Shown here: piece by piece, positions 42,063 to 50,415 of the stretch | Numbering within the stretch: the stretch's first letter is position 1 | Layout: each line of letters begins with the position of its first letter | Assembly (NCBI GenBank): GCA_016222825.1 | Contig: JACRQF010000020.1 | Span: 1-64,000 of the forward strand | Direction: 5' to 3' | DNA length: 64,000 nt | Source: Verrucomicrobiota bacterium | GTDB taxonomy: Bacteria > Verrucomicrobiota > Verrucomicrobiia > CAIQCK01 | Translations under genes and position numbers: made by a program | Notes under the pieces: generated by a model | What the model was told of the DNA's origin: nothing | Database searches by the model: none | What the model saw: only the letters and a program-made list of their open reading frames with translations

Positions 42063-45000
42063 ATGGATTGGATCAACGGAGACAAGGAGCGCGAGGCATT
42101 CCGGCAAGAGCCGCGCGTGGAGGAACCGGCTCCCGCCCATGTGTTCCCCTACACGCTGTTTTTCTTGTTCTTGTCGCTGCTGACATTCTGGCCCTTTTTG
42201 AATTCGGGCTACTGCACCAGCGATGACATGTGGAATGCGCTAGAGTCTTACAAGGGGATGTTTGAAGCCGCCAAAGCGCAGGGTCGGATTCATTTCATGT
42301 CTCTGCATGGGATTACGGTCTTCGGTGTTCACCACATCGGCGAGGCTCTTGGGGGACACCTGATGGTCAATGCCCTGGCCCTGTTAAGCGCTGTCAGCAA
42401 CGCCGTTCTACTCGGGTATCTTCTGTGGCTGGTCAGCGGGTCTTTCCATTTCAGTTTCTTCTCCTCGGTCGTTTGGGTTGTCACCCTCCAGGACAGTTGG
42501 TCGTTCTTCCCGTTAGTGGCATCCCCGGTTGTCTACAGCCTGCCCTTCAGTTTCTTCCTTCTGGCGCTGGCGTGCCAAGAACGGTTTCTGCGATCGGGAA
42601 AAACGCATTGGGGTTGGGCCTCTGCCGTCTTCTATTTTCTGGCCCTGCAATACAGCGAGATGTTCGTCTGTCTTCTTCCGGTCTTTCCGTTGCTGCAAGC
42701 GAGGTTCGGGTGGGCGGCGTTCAGGGTCAAACACCTCCTGATCTCGTTGTGCCCGGTGGTGATTTTCTCGACCGCGTATTTTGGGTTCCGCATGGTGTTT
42801 CCGTCGGGTTACGCTGGCAACGTCTTCTCCGGAGCTTTTTCTGCATCCAAGGTTTTTTCCACGCTGTCCGCCTATGTGCAGCCGTCCATTCCCACATGGC
42901 AGTTCTTTGCGAGAAGCCCTTTCGGGAGTGGACATTCGTTTTCAGAGTTGTCTGTCCTTTGCGACGGGCAGCCCAGTCTTCCGTTTCTTCTCAAGACCCT
43001 GGCGAACATCAACGCGGCCATCCTCGTGAAAGCGCTGGCCTTTTCGGGGCTGGCCGTTTACGTGACGCGGAGCATGGACCGGACTTCGCCGGTGAAGATG
43101 CGATGGATTGTGAGTCTGGCCCTCCTGTTGATGGTGCTTCCCAACCTTCCATTCGCATTCAACGGCAAGTATCAAGCATGGACCTCGTGGCTGATCGGCT
43201 ACACGGGAACCTATTACTCCACTTTTGGAGCCGCCCTGTTGAGTGCGTCAGCTTGGTGTTTCATGGCTAGGCTTCCAGCAATCCTGTCCGTCCCCGCGAT
43301 CTTCATCACCGCGTTCCTGGTGGCCACTGCCACGGGTATCCATAACGAAACCATGGCCCAGACCAAACGACAGGAAGGGTTGAAGTGGGAACTCATGGAC
43401 CAATGGATGAAAACGCCCCGGTTCCAAGCCATCGAGAATGGAGCGGTGATCTACGCGCCTTCGATCTTCCCGCGGCTGAACCGTTTCTGCATCATTCCCG
43501 ACGAGTATTGGAGCCGGTATGTCCAGGCCAGGTCCGGCAAGTGCATCCGTTTCATTGCACAGGGCGCAGAGTTTCTCAAGGCGGCCGGCAGCCAACCCGC
43601 CCATGCTTATTTTCTCAAGTATTCCACGGACTCAAGCGGGCCCCATGCCCTTCTGCTTTTCGCCCCCATTCTCGACGTGAGGGCCGAAGAAGAGACGGAT
43701 GGTTCCCTTCGTGTGGTTGGCAACGAGGCCGATCTCCTCTTCCACCCGCACAGGACGCGCCGAATCCTGCTTTTCCAAGACGACACAGGCGATCGCGCCT
43801 TGGAGGTCTTCAGCTCTTCCCCGGCCGGAACCATCAAGTTCCATCTCCAGGGCAAAGGCATCTGTTTGAACAGCGTGTTTGCGGTCAGCAATCCCGATGC
43901 TCTTCGTTTCGAGCTTCAACAGACCGGCAAAATCCCTGCTGTTCAGGAGGTTTACGGACCCGGATTCTGCAACATCGAACAGAACGGTTTTGATCGCCGG
44001 GCTTGGGCCGCAGGACCGGATGCCGAGTTGCGGCTTTATAACTATTCGAAACGCGCCATCGAGGCCGAGCTTTCCTTCCAACTCGCCGCCGGCAGCAGGG
44101 GCGGTTCCGTCGTGACCGTCCAGGTGGACGACGCCCGCTTCCGCCTTTCCATGCCGCCACCGGACAGTCTTTTGCCCGTCGTCCTTCCAGTCGTGATTCG
44201 ATCAGATGGAGGTTGCACCGCCCATTTTCACTGCGAAACCAACCCGGGCGAGCAAGCCGCGCCCGGCGATTCGCGCCCCGGCGTGTTTGGCATTTTCAAC
44301 CCCGTCGTTCGCAAACGAACGGCGCCATCATCAGGGTCCATCCAGCCGGCGGCACAGCGCGAGTGGATTGCGGTCGGCGGCGATGGGAAAGGGTTTGTCT
44401 GCCAGCCGTCGAGGAAGACGTTCACACCGTGGGGATTCAATTACGACCACGACTTCAAGAGCCGGTTGATCGAGGATTACTGGGAGAGCGAGTGGCCGAC
44501 GGTGGAGGCGGACTTCCGCGAGATGAAGGCGCTCGGCGCGAACGTGGTGCGCGTCCACTTGCAGTTCGGACGGTTCATGGACGGGCCGGACAGGCCGAAC
44601 GCGCGCTCGCTGGCGCGGTTGGGAAAGCTGGTGACACTCTGCGAGGAACTGGGGCTTTATCTCGATCTCACGGGCCTGGCCTGCTACCGCAAACAGGACA
44701 CGCCGGCTTGGTATGACGCGCTGGACGAGCCTCAGCGATGGCGGGCGCAGGCGAACTTCTGGCGCGCCGTTGCCCGCGAGTGCGCCGGCCGCAACGGCGT
44801 CTTTGCCTACGACCTGATGAACGAGCCGGCGGTGCCGGGCGAGCGTCTGGCTCCCGGTGCGTGGCTGTATCCAACCTCGCTGGGTGGGTTCTATTTCGTT
44901 CAGCGCATCACGCTCGACGCGGCTGGCCGCGACCACAGCGAGGTGTTCCGCGCATGGGTCCGTCAACTGGCGTCGGCCATCCGCGAGGTGGACCGTCGCC

Positions 45001-45356
45001 ATCTGATCACGGTCGGGCTGTTGCCGATTGCGCCGGGTTATGCGCAGGCAGCGGCGGCGGAGATGGATTACGTCAGCGTCCACATCTATCCGGAGAAGGG
45101 AAAGCTCGACGAGTCGCTCCAGACGCTCCAGCGTTTCTGCGTCGGCAAGCCGGTGGTCATTGAGGAAACCTTCCCGTTGAGCTGTGGCGCGGACGAGTTG
45201 GGCGCGTTCATCGAGCGGTCGAAGAAGTTCGCCAGCGGCTGGATCGGCTTTTACTGGGGCCGAACGCCGGAGGAGTTGCGCGGCTCGAAGCAGATGGCGG
45301 ATGCGATGACGCTGGGCTGGCTGGAGTTGTTCCAGCGGATCAATCCGAGCCGTTGA
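42063..45356 (+). CDS. Fusion ORF: polytopic membrane half plus glycoside hydrolase (clan GH-A) half
   Basis: A continuous 1097-residue frame. Residues ~28-440 contain about ten membrane helices with a 'SDDMWNALES' segment after the first, resembling GT-C-like polyprenyl-sugar glycosyltransferases, though the family is not identified. Residues ~440-760 are a soluble beta-rich region. Residues ~770-1097 form a GH5-like barrel with acid/base E921 in YDLMNEPA and nucleophile E1034/E1035 in VVIEETFP, plus 'YVSVHIYP' and 'GWIGFYWG'. Base composition shifts: the first 2.2 kb is AT-richer than the last 1 kb, which suggests that two pieces of different origin were joined. It could alternatively be two genes fused by a sequencing or assembly error, but no stop or start is needed to explain it. 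Product: membrane-anchored glycan enzyme, inferred. Confidence 0.8.
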   Translation: MDWINGDKEREAFRQEPRVEEPAPAHVFPYTLFFLFLSLLTFWPFLNSGYCTSDDMWNALESYKGMFEAAKAQGRIHFMSLHGITVFGVHHIGEALGGHLMVNALALLSAVSNAVLLGYLLWLVSGSFHFSFFSSVVWVVTLQDSWSFFPLVASPVVYSLPFSFFLLALACQERFLRSGKTHWGWASAVFYFLALQYSEMFVCLLPVFPLLQARFGWAAFRVKHLLISLCPVVIFSTAYFGFRMVFPSGYAGNVFSGAFSASKVFSTLSAYVQPSIPTWQFFARSPFGSGHSFSELSVLCDGQPSLPFLLKTLANINAAILVKALAFSGLAVYVTRSMDRTSPVKMRWIVSLALLLMVLPNLPFAFNGKYQAWTSWLIGYTGTYYSTFGAALLSASAWCFMARLPAILSVPAIFITAFLVATATGIHNETMAQTKRQEGLKWELMDQWMKTPRFQAIENGAVIYAPSIFPRLNRFCIIPDEYWSRYVQARSGKCIRFIAQGAEFLKAAGSQPAHAYFLKYSTDSSGPHALLLFAPILDVRAEEETDGSLRVVGNEADLLFHPHRTRRILLFQDDTGDRALEVFSSSPAGTIKFHLQGKGICLNSVFAVSNPDALRFELQQTGKIPAVQEVYGPGFCNIEQNGFDRRAWAAGPDAELRLYNYSKRAIEAELSFQLAAGSRGGSVVTVQVDDARFRLSMPPPDSLLPVVLPVVIRSDGGCTAHFHCETNPGEQAAPGDSRPGVFGIFNPVVRKRTAPSSGSIQPAAQREWIAVGGDGKGFVCQPSRKTFTPWGFNYDHDFKSRLIEDYWESEWPTVEADFREMKALGANVVRVHLQFGRFMDGPDRPNARSLARLGKLVTLCEELGLYLDLTGLACYRKQDTPAWYDALDEPQRWRAQANFWRAVARECAGRNGVFAYDLMNEPAVPGERLAPGAWLYPTSLGGFYFVQRITLDAAGRDHSEVFRAWVRQLASAIREVDRRHLITVGLLPIAPGYAQAAAAEMDYVSVHIYPEKGKLDESLQTLQRFCVGKPVVIEETFPLSCGADELGAFIERSKKFASGWIGFYWGRTPEELRGSKQMADAMTLGWLELFQRINPSR

Positions 45357-45757
45357 GGCGTCAGATAGCCGCAAAACAGGCGGGACGGCGGTGGGGGGTG
45401 AAATCAGCCAAAACTATCGGTTTTTGCCATGATTTCGCCTTTTTTTCCGTTCACAGCCCAAAAACGGGGCGGAGGGACATCAGGAAACTCCTGATGCTAA
45501 AATCAGGGTTTCCACTGATTGCGGATGTTTCCTCCGTTCATTAATGTAAGGACATTGAGCGAGGCATGTCCGGAGGCGGAGGAAAGATTGCCTCGACAAC
45601 AGCGGCGGCTCGCCCGCCGGCGGTGGCAGCGCCCCGCGGGGGGAAGTCGCTGCCGCGCAAGCAGCGGGCCGCGGCGAGTTGATCGCCTGAGGATGCGGTG
45701 GGAAGCGTGAGCCGAAGGGGCGCGCTTCCTGCCGTGCTCGGCCGTAAGGAGTAACGC
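45357..45757. other. 400-bp leader region with strong hairpins, possible structured RNA
   Basis: No gene is supported. The first half is T-rich (gcctttttttccg), the second half has several GC stems: gaggca...tgcctc (45560-45593), gcggtggcagcg...cgctgccgc (~45620-45660) and gaagcgtga...gcgcttc (~45703-45728), followed by a strong Shine-Dalgarno (aaggag) and ATG of the next gene. The order of stems and the downstream ribosome site would fit a structured 5' leader, but it matches no riboswitch I recognise. Confidence 0.35.
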
Positions 45758-46327
45758 ATGATTTTGTGGCACAATCTTCAGCAGCAGCAAAAAGAGGAGC
45801 ACTTCAAGAGCTTCGCGACGGAGTCCAGCAGCGACACGATCCACTGTCTGTTGCTGTATGAAGACCGGCACATGAGTGTCGAAGCCCTGGCGCAGGACGC
45901 GGCTTTCTGGGATGAGCATCGTGTGCTGACGGACGGCCATTGCGTTTGCATCGGCGTGAAGGATCCGATGGCCGGCACAAACGGCTCCAGCAGAAGGAGC
46001 GGCGCGGCCACGCGGTTGATCGGGTTGTTCGGATGCGCCCCCCACGATATGCCGTGCCTGGTCGTGTGCCAGATGCTGCGGTGGTCCAACGCCATGCGCC
46101 ACATGGTGGTGCCGCTGGCCAATGGCTCAACCAACGAGGTGGGCCGTCCTGAAACCCAGAGACTCCTCAAACGCGTGGCCCAGGAGATGCACAGCATGCT
46201 CACCGGACATTATCCGGACGGCTACTTCCTCTACACCGGCATCGAGTATTCGCTCGGCGAACTGACCTCCAAACGCGGCCTCGTCGCCGCGCAAGCCGTC
46301 TGGAGCACCTTGAAAGAAGTTTCCTGA
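45758..46327 (+). CDS. Hypothetical cytoplasmic protein
   Basis: A 189-residue protein with a canonical start (aaggag, 8 bases before ATG). It is rich in His and Cys ('DTIHCLLLYEDRH', 'HCVCIGVKD', 'MPCLVVCQML') and has the helical segment 'RLLKRVAQEMHSMLTGHYPDGYFLYTGIEYSLGE'. No signal peptide or membrane helix. The family is not recognised; a metal-binding or regulatory role could be guessed but not shown. It is preceded by a hairpin-rich leader. Confidence 0.75.
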   Translation: MILWHNLQQQQKEEHFKSFATESSSDTIHCLLLYEDRHMSVEALAQDAAFWDEHRVLTDGHCVCIGVKDPMAGTNGSSRRSGAATRLIGLFGCAPHDMPCLVVCQMLRWSNAMRHMVVPLANGSTNEVGRPETQRLLKRVAQEMHSMLTGHYPDGYFLYTGIEYSLGELTSKRGLVAAQAVWSTLKEVS

Positions 46328-46377
46328 ATCGCGCTCCCCTTGGGAACATTACCGGCCGTGTTTCATCTGCCACGCTG

Positions 46378-46629
46378 CTAAGCCGTGGTGTCCGTCTTGC
46401 CGCCCGACTCCTGACGCCACCGCCGCCATTGAGTCCGATACTTCGCCACCCAGTCCACCAGCGCGCGCTCGAACCCGATGTCGTGTCCGGCCTTCTCGCT
46501 CTCCAGCCACTTGTGGCGGAGAATCTCTTCGCGCTCGGCGATGAACTCCTTATACAACGAAGTCTGCTTGACCCAGTCGTCCGACTCGGTTTCCTGGCCT
46601 CTGCCCGGTTTGTTGCTGTCGTCGTCCAT
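46378..46629 (-). CDS. Small conserved helical protein
   Basis: An 83-residue charged protein with the C-terminal motif 'REEILRHKWLESEKAGHDIGFERALVDWVAKYRTQWRRW' in helical form (quoted in parts: EILRHKWLESEKAG, DIGFERALVDW). Such helical modules recur in PVC and other Gram-negative genomes as short uncharacterised proteins, which is from memory. The start ATG has only a weak Shine-Dalgarno (gaacgagg). It is convergent with the gene at 45758. Confidence 0.65.
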   Translation of the reverse strand: MDDDSNKPGRGQETESDDWVKQTSLYKEFIAEREEILRHKWLESEKAGHDIGFERALVDWVAKYRTQWRRWRQESGGKTDTTA

Positions 46630-46742
46630 ATTCCTCGTTCACTTCTCGTCGGAGTGAACCGCATCGTCAGGTCGAACACTACCAGAACGCTTCAAAGCGT
46701 GCAACCATCACATCGGTTCGGAGTCTCGTTTCGTTACATTCG

Positions 46743-47468
46743 TCACGGTTTCTTTGCTGGCTTGGCGGCGGGCGCGTCTGTCGCCGGCAGCGCGCGCACC
46801 GGCGGCATCGCTCCAGCGGAGGATGCATCCAGTTCTTTGATCAACGCCATCGCGCCGGCGGGTGGCGGAACCTTGCCGCCGAGAATGTCGCCGGCTTCCA
46901 CGGCGCGGCCGTAGTATTCGGCGTTGCGCTCCTTCTTCGTGATGATGACGGTGCCTTCCAGCGAGACGCCCGCAAAAAGACCCTGGCTCTGGCTGTAGGT
47001 GTAAACCGCCGCCGTTGGCATCACGCCGCCGGCCACGTGCCGGCCCACGGGACCCGCCGCGACACTGAGGTCGGCGCCCAACTCAACGTTGCCGCCTTGC
47101 GCAAACGCCGCCACCGCCGCCGGCGTGTTCAACACAATCACGAACTCCGTCGCCTGAACCCCGATTTGCAGACCGAAGCCCGCGCCGCCGGTGCCGATGC
47201 CTGACGGCCCGGACCAACCGGCCGGCGTCCGCGCCAGCACCACGCCCTGGCCGCCTCGCGCGCTGAAGATGAACCCCGCCTTCACCACCGTCAGCACCGC
47301 CAGGCCTTTCGCATCGCGGATGACTTCCTCCGGAATGGATTTCTCCGGCATCGCCTTGAATCGCTTGATCACCGCCAGCGCCTGGTCAACGGATTGCTGC
47401 AAGGTTTCCGCCCTCGCCGGCGCGGCGGCCAGCGCCAACACCACTGCCAACATGCTTAGAGTTCTCAC
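46743..47468 (-). CDS. Ysc84/SYLF domain exported protein
   Basis: A 241-residue protein. The start is placed at GTG 47468, where ggaagag precedes it; the longer frame upstream lacks a signal. A signal peptide (MLAVVLALAAAPARA portion) is followed by a SYLF domain: 'IPEEVIRDAKGLAVLTVVKAGFIFSARGGQGVVLAR', 'GIGTGGAGFGLQIGVQATEFVIVLN', 'SLEGTVIITKKERNAEYYG' in pieces. SYLF domains bind lipids such as phosphoinositides or outer membrane lipids. The tail is Pro/Ala-rich. It follows the ParA-like gene with a 65-bp gap. Confidence 0.88.
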   Translation of the reverse strand: MRTLSMLAVVLALAAAPARAETLQQSVDQALAVIKRFKAMPEKSIPEEVIRDAKGLAVLTVVKAGFIFSARGGQGVVLARTPAGWSGPSGIGTGGAGFGLQIGVQATEFVIVLNTPAAVAAFAQGGNVELGADLSVAAGPVGRHVAGGVMPTAAVYTYSQSQGLFAGVSLEGTVIITKKERNAEYYGRAVEAGDILGGKVPPPAGAMALIKELDASSAGAMPPVRALPATDAPAAKPAKKP

Positions 47469-47533
47469 TGATCTCTTCCTTTCTATCCTTGGCTCACCAT
47501 ACGACAAGGTTCGCCAAAGCGAAAACGAAAGGC

Positions 47534-48427
47534 TCACGCCGTCGGAGGGCTTGGCGGCGCGGGCGCGGCGGGGGCGGCCGGTTCGGGAGCGGCCGGAGCG
47601 GCGGCCTCGAGAGGCGCGGGCGCAGCGACAGGCGCGGCGGGCGGCGGCTCCGCGGCGCGTTGGCGCTTGAGAAATTCCTTCGCCAGAGCCGTGTAAGCCG
47701 TCGCGCCGGCGGAATGCTTGTCGTAGTGGATGATCGGCTTGCCGAAGCTCGGCGCTTCGCTCAACCGCACCGTGCGCGGGATGACCGTCTTGAAAACCTT
47801 GTCGGCGAAATGTTTCCGAACCTCATCCACCACTTGGTTCGCGAGATTGGTGCGGCTGTCGAACATCGTCATCACGATGCCCTCCACGTCCAGCGCCGGG
47901 TTCGCGCCGCTGCTGCGCAGATGTTCCACCACACGCAGGATCACCGTCAGCCCTTCCAGCGCGTAGTATTCGCATTGCAGCGCGATGCAGATGCGGTCCA
48001 CGCCGACCAGCGCGTTCATCGTCAGCACGCCGAGCGACGGCGGACAATCCACAAAGATGAAATCGTAGTTGCCCGACGCCTTGATCGGCTCGACGGCCAT
48101 CTTGAACCGCTCCAGGAACCGCTCCGCGCGCGGCACGTCCACCTCCGCCGCCGCGAGGTCTTCCTCGCTCGGAATAAGGTCGAGATTCGGAAATTCCGTC
48201 TGCCGGATGAGCGCGGTCAGCGGATGGCCGTTGAGCAGCGCGTCATAAACGCTGTGGCCTTCGAGCTTCTCCTGGCCGAGGCCGCTGGTGGCGTTGGCCT
48301 GCGGGTCGAAATCAATCACGAGCACGCGTTTGCCCGCGTCGGCCAGACAAGCCGCGAGGCTGACGACCGTCGTCGTCTTGCCGACACCGCCCTTCTGGTT
48401 GGCGAAAGCGAATGATAGGGTTGGCAC
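47534..48427 (-). CDS. ParA/Soj-family ATPase
   Basis: A 297-residue deviant Walker ATPase starting at GTG. It has 'ANQKGGVGKTTT' (deviant Walker A with the signature lysine), 'VLVIDFDPQANATSGLG' (Walker A'), and 'FIFVDCPPSLGVLTMNAL' (Walker B). The C-terminal ~40 residues are Pro/Ala repeats not usual for ParA. No parB, parS site or ori-related gene is visible in this window, so it may be an orphan ParA acting in chromosome or cargo positioning. It lies next to the Ysc84 gene. Confidence 0.93.
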   Translation of the reverse strand: MPTLSFAFANQKGGVGKTTTVVSLAACLADAGKRVLVIDFDPQANATSGLGQEKLEGHSVYDALLNGHPLTALIRQTEFPNLDLIPSEEDLAAAEVDVPRAERFLERFKMAVEPIKASGNYDFIFVDCPPSLGVLTMNALVGVDRICIALQCEYYALEGLTVILRVVEHLRSSGANPALDVEGIVMTMFDSRTNLANQVVDEVRKHFADKVFKTVIPRTVRLSEAPSFGKPIIHYDKHSAGATAYTALAKEFLKRQRAAEPPPAAPVAAPAPLEAAAPAAPEPAAPAAPAPPSPPTA

Positions 48428-48483
48428 GCGCGCATCCTAGAGGCCGCCGTCCAAAGTTCAACCACGTTTTACGTTTCTGAATT

Positions 48484-48543
48484 GTAGCCCGCGACTCCGT
48501 CGCGGGATTGAAATGACATTCCCGCCACGGCGTGGCGGGCTAC
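48484..48543. repeat. Palindromic element, two stems
   Basis: Outer termini gtagcccgc / gcgggctac enclose the hairpins cccgcga-ctccg-tcgcggg and cccgcca-cggcg-tggcggg. It is about 50 bp before the longer element at 48592, the same spacing and order as the copy at 24228-24378, and both are followed by a scrap coding L-T-V-E-A. Confidence 0.8.
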
Positions 48544-48591
48544 GATGCGGCTTCCACCGTGAGCGCCGCGAGCGGGGCGCGACCCTTTCCC

Positions 48592-48664
48592 GTAGCCGCC
48601 GAGGTCACGAGGCGGAGGGCGTCACAAGTGAGAAAGCCGTCCGCCTCCTTACGTCGGCGGCTAC
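48592..48664. repeat. Palindromic element, copy B
   Basis: Near-identical to the element at 24307-24378, including both arms (gtagccgccga... / ...tcggcggctac) and the centre with tgagaaagccgtccgcctcc in part. The terminal CTA supplies the minus-strand stop of the remnant at 48661-48851. Confidence 0.85.
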
Positions 48665-48851
48665 ACGGCTTCCACCGTCAGCGTCCCCGTCGTATCGAGA
48701 CCGTCCACGCGCGCATAGACGCCGCTCGGATCGTTGCCGCCCACCTTCACGCCGCTCCAGACCAGCACCGTCTCGTTCGTCACGAACTTCGTCGCTTCGA
48801 TGATGAACTTCCGTTGCGCGCTGCAGGCCGGGTCCCCGACCCGGCGGCGTG
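48661..48851 (-). pseudogene. Remnant of the LTVEA-tail gene family, copy B
   Basis: A start-less frame with 'KFIIEATKFVTNETVLVWSGVKVGGNDP' (in parts) and 'GVYARVDGLDTTGTLTVEAV', ending at a stop within the palindromic element. It is nearly identical to the tail of the remnant at 24375-24737. Upstream the frame is closed by a TGA after a short palindrome (gccgggtc-ccc-gacccggc), so the rest of the gene is absent. Confidence 0.6.
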
Positions 48852-49113
48852 GTCATCGATGCGCGCACTACAACGGCGGCAGTAGAATCCAGGGCGTGCG
48901 GAAAAGTATCTGCGGCGAGAGTGCGGCGGTCCGGGGCGTTGCCGGACGGCAGAAGCGTGAAAACGAATTGCGCGCAGCCTTTCACAAACAGCTCCTTTTA
49001 CATCCTTGAAACAACCGGAACCTCAGAACAACGGCGTAAATTTTACGTCCGCGCCGCCGCGGCTGGCAAGCGTTGTTTGAGCTGATTTGCAGGCTTGATG
49101 CAGGTGGGCGGGT

Positions 49114-49482
49114 GTGAGAAAAAAGACGGCGGTCAAGCCGCTACTTCTTGTGCAATCAAGCATGGAGTCCATTGCATACGTCACTGCGCTTTCCGCACAC
49201 GTCTTAGTGCCGGCGTTCTTTTGGGTTCGAGGAATTCTCAGAAACCAAGATTCCGATATGAATCTCGCTTTAGTTCTCGTTTGGGTGTTTGGAGTTCTGA
49301 GATTCTTCACCCCAAACTTTTGGCCCATAGAGCCATTGAATGAATCGGGTTTGATTATCTTCGGAATGGGAGTTGTTCTCATGGTCCTCGGCTTGAAGAA
49401 GAAGATAGACAAGGCATGGAAGACCATTCTGTCATCCATAGTTCTGATGATCTTAGGGTTCTTTCTATTCGCTTTGATGTAA
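49114..49482 (+). CDS. Small AT-rich membrane protein
   Basis: A 122-residue protein with about three to four membrane helices ('SIAYVTALSAHVLVPAFFWV', 'LALVLVWVFGVLRFF', 'LIIFGMGVVLMVLGL', 'TILSSIVLMILGFFLFALM'). The GTG start is used; an ATG at 49162 is an alternative with 106 residues. It is AT-richer than its neighbours, resembling the composition of the gene at 8600. No family was recognised. Confidence 0.6.
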   Translation: MRKKTAVKPLLLVQSSMESIAYVTALSAHVLVPAFFWVRGILRNQDSDMNLALVLVWVFGVLRFFTPNFWPIEPLNESGLIIFGMGVVLMVLGLKKKIDKAWKTILSSIVLMILGFFLFALM

Positions 49483-49626
49483 TGAAGAAATTCAAGAGCG
49501 GCGCGGCCGGAATTGCCCGCGGGTGATCGCGTCCGGAGGCCGCGATCCACCTTGTGGCTCTTGCTCCCGCACGCTCTTTCCTCTTCCCTCTTGCCCCTTT
49601 CCAACCGCGCCGCCTACACTCGCGGC

Positions 49627-50415
49627 ATGGCTCGACAGACATCGCAGATCACGCGGTTGCTCGGCATCATGGCCCGGTTGCGCGCGCCGGGCGGCTGCCC
49701 TTGGGACCGCCAGCAGTCGCACGCCTCCATCAAGCACAACGTCATCGAGGAAGCCTACGAGGTCGTGGACGCCATCGAGTCGCGCGACGACGCGGACCTG
49801 CGGGAGGAACTCGGCGACCTGCTGTTGCAGGTGGTCTTCCACGCGCAGATGGCGAAGGAGAAGAAGCGGTTCGATTTCGAGGACGTGTCGCGGGCCATCG
49901 CCGACAAGCTCGTGTCGCGGCATCCGCACGTCTTCGGCAACCGCAAGCTCCGCACCGCCGGCCAGGTGCTCGACCAGTGGCACAAGCTCAAGCACGCCGA
50001 GAAGAAGCACAAGCGCCCCTCCGTCACCGACGGCGTGCCGCGGCACTTGCCGGCGCTCATGCGCGCGCAGGAGGTGCAGAAGAAGGTCGCCCGCGTCGGT
50101 TTCGACTGGAGCCGCGCCGGCGAGGTGCTCGACAAGATCGAGGAGGAGGTCCGCGAGTTGCGCCACGAACTCAAGCGCGGCGACCGCCGGAAGACGGCGG
50201 AGGAACTCGGCGACCTGATGTTCGCGCTGGTGAACCTCGCGCGGTTCGAGAAGTTCCAGGCGGAGGATCTGTTGAACCAATGCACGAAGAAGTTCGCCGC
50301 GCGGTTCCGCAAGGTGGAGGCGGCGTTGGCCGCGCGCGGCAAGCAACCTCAGGACTCGACGCTGGAGGAGATGGAAGCGGAGTGGCAGAAGGCGAAGGGA
50401 AAGCGGAAGCGGTGA
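49627..50415 (+). CDS. mazG: MazG-family nucleoside triphosphate pyrophosphohydrolase
   Basis: A 262-residue protein with two tandem MazG domains. The first contains 'CPWDRQQSHASIKHNVIEEAYEVVDAIESRDDADLREELGDLLLQVVFHAQMA' features (EExYE and ExxDxxxQ acidic metal sites) and the second 'KIEEEVRELRHELKRGDRRKTAEELGDLMFALVNLARF'. It removes pyrophosphate from NTPs, protecting against aberrant nucleotides. ATG at MARQTS is preceded by no strong Shine-Dalgarno, but the upstream frame is not conserved. Its stop overlaps the start of the MFS gene (GTGA). Confidence 0.94.
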   Translation: MARQTSQITRLLGIMARLRAPGGCPWDRQQSHASIKHNVIEEAYEVVDAIESRDDADLREELGDLLLQVVFHAQMAKEKKRFDFEDVSRAIADKLVSRHPHVFGNRKLRTAGQVLDQWHKLKHAEKKHKRPSVTDGVPRHLPALMRAQEVQKKVARVGFDWSRAGEVLDKIEEEVRELRHELKRGDRRKTAEELGDLMFALVNLARFEKFQAEDLLNQCTKKFAARFRKVEAALAARGKQPQDSTLEEMEAEWQKAKGKRKR

